DNA of 64,000 nucleotides, taken from the NCBI RefSeq assembly GCF_003443655.1, contig NZ_CP031941.1, positions 243,501 to 307,500 on the forward strand, in the 5' to 3' direction. The notes under the pieces were generated by a model that was given only the letters and a program-made list of their open reading frames with translations, was not told the DNA's origin and searched no databases. Below, in pieces: positions 17,573 to 27,376 of the stretch. Each line of letters starts with the position of its first letter. The first letter of the stretch is position 1. Origin of the DNA: Nostoc sphaeroides. GTDB lineage: Bacteria > Cyanobacteriota > Cyanobacteriia > Cyanobacteriales > Nostocaceae. The position numbers were made by a program, and so were the translations under genes.

Positions 17573-17986
17573 TTAAACTTTAGACGTGAGAAATCTTGAT
17601 ATCTCCGCATGTGCCAACACAGCAGCAGGTTCACGCTGGAGAGCGTTGTAATACTTTCTCTCGAAGGTATTGCCCGTCTCTAAGGGTATAATCAGCGTAC
17701 GGACATCAGCAATCAACTTTTCAAAATCCTCTATTGCTATCGGTTCATCTGCTTCGAGCATTTCATCAACTTGCACAACCATCTCAGAAATGCGATGTAG
17801 CCAAGCAAATTGTTCATGAGCGATAACTAGCTGAAGTAGTTCTCCGCTTGATACTCGTCCACTAACCTGTTCGTAGGCAATGCGTTCTGTATCCAGCAAC
17901 ATCTTATGAAGGTGGAGTAATTTATTTCGTAAATCACGCAGATATTGATGTTGACGGATTCTTTGTGAAAGTGTGTTAGAAGTCAA
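17573..17986 (-). CDS. Conserved hypothetical helical protein
   Basis: About 137 all-helical residues (YLRDLRNKLLHLHKMLLDTERIAYEQVSGRVSSGELLQLV, then AHEQFAWLHRISEMVVQVDE). It resembles short proteins seen in cyanobacteria and proteobacteria without known function. No ATG fits the conserved start; I chose the TTG at 17986, which has GGA about nine bases upstream. The frame stays open to a TTG at 18019. No membrane segment or signal is present. Confidence 0.65.
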   Translation of the reverse strand: MTSNTLSQRIRQHQYLRDLRNKLLHLHKMLLDTERIAYEQVSGRVSSGELLQLVIAHEQFAWLHRISEMVVQVDEMLEADEPIAIEDFEKLIADVRTLIIPLETGNTFERKYYNALQREPAAVLAHAEISRFLTSKV

Positions 17987-18019
17987 TGTTACCCATCCTT
18001 TCGTTACGATAGTCTTCAA

Positions 18020-18386
18020 TGGCTTAAATAATTGCTGCGTCAGTATTCATCACGAATAGACTGTAGCGAACAACTGGTTTGTTGAGCGATACGCTAGCGA
18101 TGAGGAGCATATCCAATGATGGCGTAGCAAGCTCCCCGCAGGTTTACGGGAGCAGCACTCAAAATCCATCGCCACTTCCTCACTGTCTTGTGCAAACAGC
18201 ATCATTAGCCATCTGCCCAACCTCAGTTCATGTATTCGGTTTCCTTGTTAAGACGCATGACAATCAACATATCTTTTTATAACTGTTGTATCTTATATTT
18301 GATTACTCATATATTAGCATAAACTTATAACAAGTACATAGTGTAGAACCTATCGGGAAAATATCAATTATGGGAAAACTGTCTTA
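18020..18386. other. Divergent promoter region with short repeats
   Basis: Between the hypothetical gene and padR. At 18085-18165 lie Nostoc-type short repeats (GCGATACGCTAGCG, GATGGCGTAGCAAGCTCCCCG). From 18270 to 18370 it is AT-rich, with TTATAACAAGTACATAGTG just before the PadR start; self-regulation by PadR would place its operator here, which I cannot confirm. Confidence 0.4.
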
Positions 18387-18953
18387 ATGTCGCTAGCATA
18401 CGTAATTCTAGGTCTTCTTCAGCAGCAGGAAATGACGGGCTACGACCTCAAAACGAGCTGCTTTGATCAATGTATTGCCCATTTGTGGCCAGCAGACCAG
18501 GCACAAATTTACAGAACTCTCGATAAGCTAGTTGAGCAAGGCTGGATTACCTGTACAATTGAGATTGGGCGCGATCGCCCCAACCGAAAAGTCTATAGCG
18601 TAACGGAGCCAGGGAAAGCCGAATTCGCCCGATGGCTTGGAACTCATCAGCCTTTACCGACTGTACGAGAACCAATGCTAGTGCAGTTGCATTTTGCAGA
18701 TCAGTTGCCGAATGAAACTATCATTTATTTACTAGAGCAACAATTAGCGGCTCGAAGCAAAAAGCTTGCTGAATGTGAAATTATTGATTTACCCTCACTT
18801 GGTGATGAGTCTGCCAACCGCGAGCAAGTAATGCAAAGGCTTGTGCTGGAGTTGGTGATCCGAAGAGAACAGACTTATATTGATTGGTTGAAGATAGCGC
18901 TCAATGTTATCACTCACCAAAAGCCTTATGCATCAAATTATCAAATTTTTTGA
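18387..18953 (+). CDS. PadR family transcriptional regulator
   Basis: A 188-residue protein with an N-terminal winged helix (LAYVILGLLQQQEMTGYDLK, WPADQAQIYRTLDKLVEQGWI, DRPNRKVYSVTEPGKAEFARWL) and a C-terminal Vir_act_alpha_C-type helical dimerisation domain (about 95-180). PadR proteins usually repress detoxification or efflux genes in response to small molecules. No target is obvious; the downstream carotenoid oxygenase is separated by a nested MITE. Start ATG at 18387. Confidence 0.9.
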   Translation: MSLAYVILGLLQQQEMTGYDLKTSCFDQCIAHLWPADQAQIYRTLDKLVEQGWITCTIEIGRDRPNRKVYSVTEPGKAEFARWLGTHQPLPTVREPMLVQLHFADQLPNETIIYLLEQQLAARSKKLAECEIIDLPSLGDESANREQVMQRLVLELVIRREQTYIDWLKIALNVITHQKPYASNYQIF

Positions 18954-19114
18954 CACTCCCTAGCACTAAAGCGACGGGCATTCCTGTTTCAACAGGCTTC
19001 TTTCGGATGATTGGGTATCTTTTGTTTAGATACGTCCACAGGCTCAAAATTATACTATAGGGCGTTTTCACCAGAACCTCCAGCATCTCAAAGACAGTAA
19101 ACCGTTGGCTCTAG

Positions 19115-19391
19115 TGGTCTGTCCCATTAAGTTAGGATGCAATACAGTTCAGATAAGACCAAAACACTTGTAGAGACGGCGATTTATCGCGTCTTATAGA
19201 GACGGCGATTTATCGCGTCTTATAGAGACGGCGATTTATCGCGTCTCAAAACCCACGATTTTGTAGAAGTAGCGCTTAACTGAACCGTATTGAGTTAGGA
19301 TGGGTAAAAAAGTTCGTAGTAAGGACTTTAGTCCTTGATTTGAGCGATAAATCGCCCACTACAAACCCTTCATAACTAATGGGACAGACCA
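19115..19391. mobile_element. MITE family D with CTAG duplication, hosting a family A insertion
   Basis: TGGTCTGTCCCATTA at the left is the exact inverse of TAATGGGACAGACCA at the right, and both ends are flanked by CTAG (19111-19114, 19392-19395). The element is 277 bp, of which 19140-19292 plus one 10-bp duplication is a later insertion. Its right half contains TTCGTAGTAAGGACTTTAG, also found in the element at 55797. It has no ORF of note. Confidence 0.85.
19140..19292. mobile_element. MITE family A, copy 2, inside MITE D
   Basis: Ends CAATACAGTTCAGATAAG and CTTAACTGAACCGTATTG; perfect 10-bp duplication AGTTAGGATG at 19130-19139 and 19293-19302. It contains three tandem 26-bp units of TAGAGACGGCGATTTATCGC type (about 19170-19246). 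Confidence 0.88.
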
Positions 19392-19428
19392 CTAGCTTGT
19401 TTTTGTGTAACTCTGATAAATCAAGGTA

Positions 19429-20811
19429 ATGGTAACAACAGCAGTCAATCCTTATCTCGATCGCAATTTTGCTCCAGTTCATGAAGAAATCACCACCGAC
19501 AAATTGCCAGTCATCGGTGAATTACCCCTTGACTTATCGGGGATGTTTGTCCGAAATGGCCCTAACCCTCAATGGAAACCCATCGGTGAATATCACTGGT
19601 TTGATGGAGATGGGATGTTGCATGGTGTGCAAATTAGCAACGGCGTAGCTACTTATCGCAACCGTTACGTCCAGACAGCCGGATGGAAAAAAGAACGAGT
19701 TGCAGGTAAGGCTCTCTGGAGTGGGTTGTTAGAACCACCACGAATAGATAACCCCTACGGTGGCTACAAAAATACTGCCAATACTGCTTTAGTGTGGCAC
19801 GCTGGACAGATGTTGGCGCTGAATGAGGGGGGTAAACCTCACGCCATCAAGCTTCCTGAATTAGATACCATTGGCGAGTATACCTACAATGGCAAGCTGG
19901 TTTCTGCCTTCACAGCCCATCCCAAAGTAGACCCGGTTACAGGTGAAATGATCTTCTTTGGCTACTCTTTCTTTGCGCCACCTTACCTGCAATATAGTCT
20001 GGTTTCAGCACAAGGCGAACTGTTGTGGACAGTGCCAATTGACCTGCCAATGGGGGTGATGATGCACGATTTCGCTATTACTGAAAACTACACCATTTTT
20101 ATGGATTTGCCGTTGACTATTAACCCAGAAAGAGCGCAACGGGGAGAACCTGTCATGATGTTTGAGCGCGATCGCCCAAGTCGTTTTGGCATTCTACCAC
20201 GTCACGGTAACAACAGTAATATCCGATGGTTTGAGAGTCCCGCTTGCTACGTCTTCCATACCCTCAACGCTTACGAAGAGGGAGACGAAGTAGTGCTGAT
20301 TGCCTGTCGCATGAGTTCTACTACTGTTTTAAGTTTAGATGATTCGCAACCCGACCCAGATGCAAATATCCCGCGCTTGTATCGCTGGCGATTTAACCTC
20401 AACACAGGGACAGTGCGTGAGGAGATGTTGGATGATGTCGCTTCTGAATTTCCCCGCGTCAACGAAAATTTGTTGGGGCGGCAAAACCGATATGGCTACA
20501 CTAACAAAGCGGCAAACAATCCGCTACCTTTATTTGAAGGTATCATTAAGTACGACTTCAGCAATGGAAAGTCCCAAACCCACGAATTTGGACAGGGGCG
20601 CTATAGCGGTGAAGCTGTGTTTGCGCCGCGTCCTGGTGCAACGGCTGAGGATGATGGTTGGTTGATGACTTTCGTTCACGATGAGGGTTCAGATACTTCA
20701 GAATTAGTAGTGGTGAATGCCCAAGATATAACGGCTGAACCTGTAGCGCGGGTGATAATTCCTCAACGAGTGCCTTATGGATTTCATGGTGCCTGGGTTG
20801 CGGGAGAATAA
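19429..20811 (+). CDS. Carotenoid cleavage oxygenase (RPE65 family)
   Basis: A 460-residue seven-bladed propeller enzyme that cleaves carotenoids or apocarotenoids with O2. The four Fe(II)-binding histidines are visible in FTAHPKVD, MMHDFAIT, YVFHTLNAYEEGD and GFHGAWV. Other family blocks are FVRNGPNPQW and YHWFDGDGMLHGV. It resembles the Nostoc enzymes able to form retinal from apocarotenals, but substrate and cleavage position cannot be read from sequence. The MITE D/A composite ends only about 35 bases before the ATG, so its promoter lies in or beyond that element. Confidence 0.93.
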   Translation: MVTTAVNPYLDRNFAPVHEEITTDKLPVIGELPLDLSGMFVRNGPNPQWKPIGEYHWFDGDGMLHGVQISNGVATYRNRYVQTAGWKKERVAGKALWSGLLEPPRIDNPYGGYKNTANTALVWHAGQMLALNEGGKPHAIKLPELDTIGEYTYNGKLVSAFTAHPKVDPVTGEMIFFGYSFFAPPYLQYSLVSAQGELLWTVPIDLPMGVMMHDFAITENYTIFMDLPLTINPERAQRGEPVMMFERDRPSRFGILPRHGNNSNIRWFESPACYVFHTLNAYEEGDEVVLIACRMSSTTVLSLDDSQPDPDANIPRLYRWRFNLNTGTVREEMLDDVASEFPRVNENLLGRQNRYGYTNKAANNPLPLFEGIIKYDFSNGKSQTHEFGQGRYSGEAVFAPRPGATAEDDGWLMTFVHDEGSDTSELVVVNAQDITAEPVARVIIPQRVPYGFHGAWVAGE

Positions 20812-21183
20812 GTTAGGTAGACAATACTATTCGCTTAAGGCAACAGACGCGATGAATCGTAAGGCAAGAGACGCGATGAATCGCCGTCTCTACAAACGAC
20901 TAATTATTGTAGAGACGGCGATTTATCGCGTCTTTGAACCTCGACAGTGAAAAATAACTAATACCAATTTGAAAAATGATTGCCACAATCTAAAATGATG
21001 CGGCCATTCCTAAATTTATAACAGTGAGCGTTTGACCGGGTAATAAATTATTGCCTGCGATCGCCAAGCTATTCAGTTTAGGATAATCTCAACATTGTTG
21101 GGCATTGAGCATTGGGCATTGGTTAATTCTCCCCCTGCTTTTCTGCTTCTGTGCCCCCTGTTCTCCCATTCCCTCATCTCAAA
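20812..21183. other. Intergenic repeats between convergent genes
   Basis: At 20845-20936 are three GAGACGCGATGAATCG/GAGACGGCGATTTATCGC palindromic repeats. A GGGCATTGAGCATTGGGCATTGG tract is at 21098-21121 and a CT-rich tract at 21128-21180. Nothing coding is seen. Confidence 0.65.
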
Positions 21184-21888
21184 TTATTTTTCCCTATACC
21201 CACCAGCGTAGTCAATTACACAGATTGTTCTATATACTTTGTGAGTTCCATAAGCAACACCAGACACTTTAAAAGCGCCGTTAAAAATGTTTGTTCGATG
21301 ACCGCGATCGCGCACACCATCATCAATAATTAACTGCATGACGATATCTTGGGCGGTGTTTGGGCCATAACTAATATTTTCGCCTGCGGTTGTTTGCCAT
21401 TTACCATAGCGGTTGATGCGAGTAAAGGGGTTGCTACCATCGCTACCATCATGACCTGTAGCACCTTTTGGGCCTTGGTCTTTAACATGGTCTTTTGCGC
21501 CTAAAGACATACCTTTAGATGTACGCAACCTTCCCACAGGACGTGCTGATTTCAAAAATGCGATCGCTTCATCAACTGCTTTGACTCCTTCTTGAGTTCG
21601 CAAATAGGTATTATTAGAAATTTTGACTCGGTTCCCCTCAAAGCGCTTTCTATAGTTTTCCAAAATTGGGAGATATGACTTGGGATTTGTTCGTACCTTA
21701 TTTGTTTCAACAATTACCTGTTGTTCTAGCGGTGAAAGATAACTTGCCTTTGCTAATAAAGTTGGACTGCTAGGTTTAACTACTGCTGGGTTAGAGTTTG
21801 CCACAGATGGGTTAGATTGCAACAGTTGATTTGAGCAACCGAATATCAGGGCTACTGGCAAAAGTAACCAAAATTTAATGCGATGCAT
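21184..21888 (-). CDS. CAP-domain lipoprotein (SCP/PR-1 family), copy 1
   Basis: A 234-residue protein. The N-terminus has a signal with lipobox-like LIFGC (Cys18). After a Ser/Asn/Pro linker the CAP domain runs from about 55 to 230: [41 protein letters not shown] and [10 protein letters not shown] supply the usual His and Glu cavity residues. CAP proteins are secreted; bacterial functions are mostly unknown. It is a tandem copy of the next gene upstream with very high similarity over the CAP domain. Confidence 0.88.
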   Translation of the reverse strand: MHRIKFWLLLPVALIFGCSNQLLQSNPSVANSNPAVVKPSSPTLLAKASYLSPLEQQVIVETNKVRTNPKSYLPILENYRKRFEGNRVKISNNTYLRTQEGVKAVDEAIAFLKSARPVGRLRTSKGMSLGAKDHVKDQGPKGATGHDGSDGSNPFTRINRYGKWQTTAGENISYGPNTAQDIVMQLIIDDGVRDRGHRTNIFNGAFKVSGVAYGTHKVYRTICVIDYAGGYREK

Positions 21889-22183
21889 TCATTACCTCAC
21901 AATTTTTTCTATGGATTAATTTAGTGAATTAGAAGAAATAATAATTTTCAACACACACAGAAGTTTGTAGACGCTTCTTGATTCAGAATTATCAGACATC
22001 AGAACTTGAATCATTCCCCTAACAAGAACGGAAATGAGTTGATCAAGAGTATAGATAACGCTGCGCTCGTGTTTGTTCCTCGATTGTTAAAAAAGGATTA
22101 CTTAATACCTGTTGTAACCGCGAGCATCCCAAATGTGCAATAATTCAGAACCTTCGGTATTTGTCCCCACTTCCTAACTAAAA

Positions 22184-22882
22184 TTATTTATCCCTATACC
22201 CATCAGCATAGTTAATTACACAAATTGTCCTATATGATTTGTGAATTCCACAAGCAACACCAGACACTTTAAAAGCGCCGTTAAAAATGTTTTTTCTATG
22301 ACTGCGATCGCGCACACTATCATCAATAATTAATTGCATGACCATATCTTGAGCAGTGTTATAGCCATAAATGATATTTTCGCCTGCGGTTGTTTGCCAT
22401 CTACCATAGCGGCTGATGCGAGTATAGGGGGTGCTACCATCGCTACCATCATGACCTGTAGCACCTTTTGGGCCTTGGTCTTTAACATGGTCTTTTGCTC
22501 CTAAAGACATACCCTTAGATGGACTCAATGTTCCTACAGGAGGTGCTGATTTCAAAAATGCGATCGCTTCATCAACTGCTTTGACTCCTTCTTGAGTTTG
22601 CCAATAGGTATTATTAGAAATGTTGACTAGGTTTCCCTCAAAGCGCTTTCTATAGTTTTCTAAAATCGGGAGATATGACTGGGGATTTGTTCGTACCTTA
22701 TTTGTTTCAACAATTACCTCTTGTTCCAACGATGAAAGGTAACTCGCTTTTGATGTCGGACTAGTTTGTGAAACTACTGCTGGGTTAGAGTAGGCTACAG
22801 ACTGGTTAGATTGAAACAGTTGGTCTGAGTAGCCAAATATCAACGCAATTGGCAAAAACACCCAAGATTTAAGGCGACGCAT
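22184..22882 (-). CDS. CAP-domain secreted protein, copy 2 (lipobox Cys lost)
   Basis: A 232-residue paralogue of the preceding CAP gene, on the same strand and 295 bases upstream of it. The CAP core is nearly identical ([27 protein letters not shown]), but the equivalent of the lipobox Cys is Tyr (LIFGYSDQL), so this copy should not be lipidated and may be released or remain by its N-terminal helix. The GHR motif of copy 1 is SHR here. The linker is shorter. It is a recent tandem duplication with divergence in targeting. Confidence 0.88.
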   Translation of the reverse strand: MRRLKSWVFLPIALIFGYSDQLFQSNQSVAYSNPAVVSQTSPTSKASYLSSLEQEVIVETNKVRTNPQSYLPILENYRKRFEGNLVNISNNTYWQTQEGVKAVDEAIAFLKSAPPVGTLSPSKGMSLGAKDHVKDQGPKGATGHDGSDGSTPYTRISRYGRWQTTAGENIIYGYNTAQDMVMQLIIDDSVRDRSHRKNIFNGAFKVSGVACGIHKSYRTICVINYADGYRDK

Positions 22883-23006
22883 CCATTACCTCACAATTTT
22901 TCTGTGGATTAATAGTTTGAGTGAATTAGACAAAATAAATCTGCAAAAGCTTCTGTAGCAGATTGTAACCTCGATAACACTAAAACATAATTGTCTGCTT
23001 GCAAAT

Positions 23007-24134
23007 TTACACTTTGAGAAACCAACGTTGCCGATACATCAGAACGCCGACAGCCCACCACAACAACACGGTGACTATGGCAAACAATAGAGAACCATTC
23101 AGCACTCCCGCCCAAGATACGAAAAAATTCTGGTAAACCCAATTGTAAGTACTGGGAGCCTCTTTACCTGTGCCGATAGTGGTTTTCACTAAGATTTTAA
23201 TCAATAAAACGGATGGAACGAAAAGTGCGATCGCATTTAAGCCCATAATTTCAAAAGGTTTACTCCAGCGACGATTCGCCCGGACTTCAATAAGTTCATA
23301 ACAAGCTGCTAGCAATAGTAACGCCCAACCGCTAGTAAAGATTACATAAGAACTTGTCCACAGCTTTTTGTTGATGGGAAATGTCCATCCCCACGCCCAA
23401 CCGATAATTAAACAACCAACTCCAAATAATGCTAACCCGATACTTGTGCGTGACTGTACAGGTTGACTGCGTATCCATTGACCGGTGAAGTAGCCAGCGA
23501 GGACACTTACTATCGCAGGAATAGTACTGAATAGTCCCTCTGGATCTCCCATAAAGTTGAAACTATCACCTTTATATAGATGTGCTTTGGGAATAATCAA
23601 ACGGTCAACATAAGCGCCGAAATTACCTTCCCGTGTCAAAACTCCCGCGCCATAATCGGGTACTGGTACATACATCATCGTTAACCAGTAGCCGATGAGT
23701 ATCACTGCTGCCAGTATCCATTGACCTTTGCGCGGAAGGTTGAGAACAATCAAGGAAGCCAGCAGATAGGTAATGCTGATGCGCTGCAACACTCCCATAA
23801 TGCGGATACTACCCAAGTCAAAAGTCCAAACACCTTGATTCCAAAAGCCATTTAGTAGCAATCCCAAGGCAAAGAGAATGGCAGCGCGGCGTAAGATGCG
23901 CCAATAAACAGCTGAGGTTGGTTTGTTATCTTCGGTGTACTTTGACAGCGAGAAAGTCATCGCCACACCGACAATGAAGAGAAAAAAGGGGAATACCAAA
24001 TCAGTTGGTGTGCAACCTTGCCAATCGGCGTGGGCTAAGGGAGGATATACATCATCTGCGACACCCGCCATATTGACGAGAATCATCGCAGCGATGGTAA
24101 TGCCGCGAAAAACATCCAGTGAAGTCAGGCGCAT
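23007..24134 (-). CDS. HGSNAT-like transmembrane acyltransferase (DUF5009/DUF1624)
   Basis: A 375-residue protein with about ten membrane helices. It starts with the family signature LTSLDVFRGITIAAMILVNM and GCTPTDLVFPFFLFIVGVAM. Relatives include heparan-alpha-glucosaminide N-acetyltransferase and bacterial NagX-like proteins, which move acyl groups across membranes onto amino sugars. The conserved His in LAHADWQG fits the acetyl-accepting residue. The substrate is unknown. It stands alone, on the same strand as the CAP genes with about 125 bases between. Confidence 0.85.
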   Translation of the reverse strand: MRLTSLDVFRGITIAAMILVNMAGVADDVYPPLAHADWQGCTPTDLVFPFFLFIVGVAMTFSLSKYTEDNKPTSAVYWRILRRAAILFALGLLLNGFWNQGVWTFDLGSIRIMGVLQRISITYLLASLIVLNLPRKGQWILAAVILIGYWLTMMYVPVPDYGAGVLTREGNFGAYVDRLIIPKAHLYKGDSFNFMGDPEGLFSTIPAIVSVLAGYFTGQWIRSQPVQSRTSIGLALFGVGCLIIGWAWGWTFPINKKLWTSSYVIFTSGWALLLLAACYELIEVRANRRWSKPFEIMGLNAIALFVPSVLLIKILVKTTIGTGKEAPSTYNWVYQNFFVSWAGVLNGSLLFAIVTVLLWWAVGVLMYRQRWFLKV

Positions 24135-24434
24135 AAGCAGAATTTTCTGTTAGATGAGTATCTAATACCATACCCTCATCTTATATTGATAAAATCTACT
24201 TATATATTTCTGCAAAAATCTTTATCACATAATAATTTTTAGCACAAAAAGAAAATGTGTTTTCCTCAACAAAGACACGGAATTTCATAAAATATCAAAT
24301 ATTTAATAAGCGAACAAAATATATCTGTGCGAAGACTAAAGTTCAGATTATATTAATTTTATAATGTATTATATTTTACAATTAGTTACAAGTAAAGATG
24401 TTTACATGACCTTGATTTAGTGATAAATATCTAG

Positions 24435-24529
24435 TACAAGTCGGCGTAAATACGCCTACCATTTTCAAAGACTGCAAAGGTTGATTTTTTCAGGGTTTGT
24501 AATGGTGGGTTTATTTCCGCCATGCTGTA
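24435..24529. mobile_element. MITE family C, copy 1 (CTAG duplication)
   Basis: TACAAGTCGGCGTAAAT at the left and TTATTTCCGCCATGCTGTA at the right are flanked by CTAG (24431-24434, 24530-24533). The interior is the near-identical reverse complement of the element at 55610-55704 (for example TGGTAGGCGTATTTACGCC there). Length is 95 bp. Confidence 0.85.
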
Positions 24530-24544
24530 CTAGTGACAGGTTAA

Positions 24545-24735
24545 GAGGTTGTTTGAAAAGTATTGGGCGAATAAAATTCGCTACTACACAAAACTTAGTC
24601 CACACTTCGACAAGCTCAGTGACCGCCTGCGTGGACTAATACCAATGAAGGATTTTTACCCAAGTTGGTGGGTTTCGTCTGTGTAGGCACACCTGTGCCA
24701 GGGCTAGTAACAAATTAGACTTTTCAAACAACCTC
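24545..24735. mobile_element. MITE family B, copy 2 (TAA duplication)
   Basis: GAGGTTGTTTGAAAAG and CTTTTCAAACAACCTC are perfect inverse ends; TAA flanks both (24542-24544, 24736-24738). The interior includes the AGTCCACACTTCGACAAGC repeat also seen at about 63297. The remaining gap (24135-24430 and 24739-24945) is AT-rich with no recognised feature. Confidence 0.85.
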
Positions 24736-24945
24736 TAAGGTAATAAACAATTTTTCAATAACCAATAATGCTTAAAATATTGGCGAAAATTGCGTTATAA
24801 AACACAAGTTTTAACCTAGCGATCGCAATTTATTGAATCAAAATTTATTTTGCCTTAACCTGTCACGAATTTATTCTGGTGGCACCAGATGCAGGCTAAA
24901 GCTACAGATACACAAACAGGTTATGAACCAAAAGGCTTTCTGAAA

Positions 24946-26049
24946 ATGAATGTACTGAAACCATTGAACTTTACCTTTATTACTCTCCCAGTTATTTTTT
25001 TCATAGTTACTGCAAGTTCTCCAGCCTTGACTGCAACTTCAAACTCAATAACAGGAATAGATCAGGGGTATGAAAATTTGCCTCGTTTTCTTGCTGATGT
25101 CAATGGGGATAATCGCGCTGATTACTGTCGCTTTGTTGGAAATAGTCCTAGTATATTTTTGTCTTGCAATCTTGCGACTGCATCTGGCTTTAGTCCAAAC
25201 CAATATGAGTTTAACTCAATAAGAGGAATAGATCAGGGATATCAAAATTTGCCTCGTTTTCTTGCTGATGTGAATGGGGATAATCGCGCTGATTACTGTC
25301 GCTTTGTTGGAGATAGTCCTAGTATATTTTTGTCTTGCAATCTTGCGACTGCATCTGGCTTTAGTCCAAACCAATATGAGTTTAACTCAATAAGAGGAAT
25401 AGATCAGGGATATCAAAATTTGCCTCGCTTTCTTGCTGATGTAAATGGGGATAAACGTGCTGATTACTGTCGCTTTGCTGGAAATAGTCCTAATGTATTT
25501 TTGTCTTGCAATCTTGCTACTCCATCAGGCTTTAGTCCATACCAATATGAGTTTAGCTCAATAGCAGGAATAGATCAGGGATATGAAAATTTGCCTCGCT
25601 TTCTTGCTGATGTGAATGGCGATAATCGCGCTGATTACTGCCGCTTTGTTGGAAATAGTCCTAATGTATTTTTGTCTTGCAATCTTGCGACTGCATCCGG
25701 CTTTAGTCTAAACCAATATGAGTTTAACTCCATAACAGGAATAGATCAGGGATATGAAACTTTGCCTCGTTTTCTTGCTGATGTAAATGGGGATAAACGT
25801 GCTGATTACTGTCGCTTTGTTGGAAATAGTCCTAATGTATTTTTGTCTTGCAATCTTGCTACTCCATCAGGCTTTAGTCTAAACCAATATGAGTTTAGCT
25901 CAATAGGAGGAATAGATCAGGGATATGAAACTTTGCCTCGTCTTCTTGCTGATGTGAATGGGGATAAACGTGCTGATTACTGTCGCTTTGTTGGAAATAA
26001 TCCTAGTGTATTTTTGTCTTGCAATCTTGCTACTCCATCAGGCTTCTAG
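24946..26049 (+). CDS. Secreted protein of six FG-GAP/VCBS-like repeats
   Basis: I start at the ATG 24946, which places a good signal peptide (FITLPVIFFIVTASSPALTA) at the N-terminus; an in-frame ATG at 24889 would bury it. After the signal the mature protein is made of repeats of 57 residues, five full and one partial. Each contains GIDQGY, LADVNGDxRADYCRF (an Asp-rich Ca2+-type loop as in FG-GAP/VCBS repeats), VFLSCNLAT and SGF. Each unit has two Cys, possibly one disulfide. With six short blades it might form a propeller. The function is unknown; surface binding or lectin-like action is plausible. Confidence 0.8.
   Translation: MNVLKPLNFTFITLPVIFFIVTASSPALTATSNSITGIDQGYENLPRFLADVNGDNRADYCRFVGNSPSIFLSCNLATASGFSPNQYEFNSIRGIDQGYQNLPRFLADVNGDNRADYCRFVGDSPSIFLSCNLATASGFSPNQYEFNSIRGIDQGYQNLPRFLADVNGDKRADYCRFAGNSPNVFLSCNLATPSGFSPYQYEFSSIAGIDQGYENLPRFLADVNGDNRADYCRFVGNSPNVFLSCNLATASGFSLNQYEFNSITGIDQGYETLPRFLADVNGDKRADYCRFVGNSPNVFLSCNLATPSGFSLNQYEFSSIGGIDQGYETLPRLLADVNGDKRADYCRFVGNNPSVFLSCNLATPSGF
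25054..26049 (+). repeat. Tandem 171-bp coding repeats
   Basis: The motif GGAATAGATCAGGG starts at 25054, 25225 and 25396 and recurs at the same 171-base step to about 25909. Adjacent units differ at few positions, including long identical runs between units 1 and 2, pointing to recent duplication or ongoing homogenisation. Confidence 0.9.
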
Positions 26050-26197
26050 ATAACCTTTCACACTCCCCCTCAACTCTCAACCATAAATCAAGGATTTCGA
26101 GCATTTTGCAGGGGGGAGTAAATATTACTACTTTATACTTAAGTCCTAATATGGTTTAGCGTATATTCATACAGAATAGTAATTACCACAACTCGCT

Positions 26198-26656
26198 ATG
26201 CCAATCAAAGTTGGAGATACTGCTCCTAATTTCACTCTACCTGCTCAAAACGGCTCAACAATTAGCCTCCAAAATTTTCGCGGCAAAAATGTTGTCCTAT
26301 ATTTTTACCCCAAGGACGACACACCAGGATGTACGGCTGAATCTTGCGCCTTTCGCGATCAGTATGAAGTGTTTAAAAGTGCTGGCGCTGAAGTTGTCGG
26401 CGTGAGTTCTGACTCCATCGAATCTCACCAAAGATTTGCTGCGAAATATAATCTACCTTTTACCCTGTTAACTGACAAAGGCGACCAAGTGCGGAAGCTA
26501 TATGGCGCAACAGCAGCCTTTGGCTTATTCCCCGGTCGCGTTACTTACGTTATTGACCAACAAGGAGTTGTGCAATACGTGTTTGATTCAATGTTTAACT
26601 TTAAAGGTCACGTTGAGGAAGCATTGAAAACTTTGCAACAGATTGCGGCTAAGTAG
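26198..26656 (+). CDS. prxQ: Peroxiredoxin, PrxQ/BCP type
   Basis: A 152-residue thioredoxin-fold peroxidase. The peroxidatic and resolving Cys lie five residues apart in [13 protein letters not shown], the hallmark of the alpha2-helix PrxQ/BCP group; [14 protein letters not shown] and [11 protein letters not shown] complete the active site. It reduces peroxides using thioredoxin. No signal peptide is present, so it is cytoplasmic. It is monocistronic. Confidence 0.93.
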   Translation: MPIKVGDTAPNFTLPAQNGSTISLQNFRGKNVVLYFYPKDDTPGCTAESCAFRDQYEVFKSAGAEVVGVSSDSIESHQRFAAKYNLPFTLLTDKGDQVRKLYGATAAFGLFPGRVTYVIDQQGVVQYVFDSMFNFKGHVEEALKTLQQIAAK

Positions 26657-26731
26657 GAGTTAGGAGTGAGGAGTTAGGAGTGAGGAGTTAGGAGTTATTT
26701 CTCCCTCATCTCCCTCATCTCCCTCATCTCC
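26657..26731. repeat. GGAGTTA/GGAGTGA and CTCCCTCAT heptamer-nonamer tracts
   Basis: Tandem GAGGAGTTAGGAGTGAGGAG units followed by four TCTCCCTCA units fill the whole space between the convergent prxQ and lrtA genes. Confidence 0.75.
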
Positions 26732-27376
26732 CTATTTAGAATGCGACTTTTCCGGCATGACAATATTAGCGTGGGTTGCCTTACCATTCTTGCCGTTAGT
26801 ATGACCGTTACTATTGCGGGGATGGATCACACCATAACCGCCGTGGTTGCGTTCGTAAATTACATTAATCTCTCCAGTTTCAGAATTGCGGAACATATAA
26901 AAGTCGTGCCCTACGAGTTGCAGTTGTTCTAGGGCTTCTGCAAGGGTCATCGGCGGCATAGAAAAATATTTGGTGCGAACGACTTCGTTGGGTAATTCGG
27001 GGGTGCGATCGCCAATTAAATCTGTGACTACCGATTCTACAACAACTACTTCTTCTGGTTGGGACTGAGTTTTCTGGTCTTGACGCCGTTCTTTATATTT
27101 CCGCAGTTGACGGGCAATTTTATCTGCAACTAAGTCAATGCTGGCATAGAGGTTTTCGCTGCTTTCCTCTGCACGGATAACGCTACCATTAGCATAAATT
27201 GTTACTTCAGCCGCTTGTCTTGTATTAATTCGAGGATTACGGGCTACGCTAAGATGCACATCTACTTCATTTGTAAGGCTCTGAAAGTGACTAACTGCTT
27301 TTTCAATCTTTTGATGTACATATTCCCGAATCGCATCGGTGATTTCAATATTTTTGCCGTGGATGACAAGCTTCAT
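26732..27376 (-). CDS. lrtA: Long-form ribosome hibernation promoting factor (LrtA)
   Basis: A 214-residue protein. The N-terminal domain (about 1-105, [20 protein letters not shown]) binds the 30S decoding site, and the C-terminal domain (about 135-190, [33 protein letters not shown]) mediates 100S dimer formation. The tail is Asn/Gly-rich. In cyanobacteria this gene is the light-repressed lrtA, expressed in the dark and regulated through a long 5' leader. The 600-base space upstream is consistent with such a leader. Confidence 0.95.
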   Translation of the reverse strand: MKLVIHGKNIEITDAIREYVHQKIEKAVSHFQSLTNEVDVHLSVARNPRINTRQAAEVTIYANGSVIRAEESSENLYASIDLVADKIARQLRKYKERRQDQKTQSQPEEVVVVESVVTDLIGDRTPELPNEVVRTKYFSMPPMTLAEALEQLQLVGHDFYMFRNSETGEINVIYERNHGGYGVIHPRNSNGHTNGKNGKATHANIVMPEKSHSK

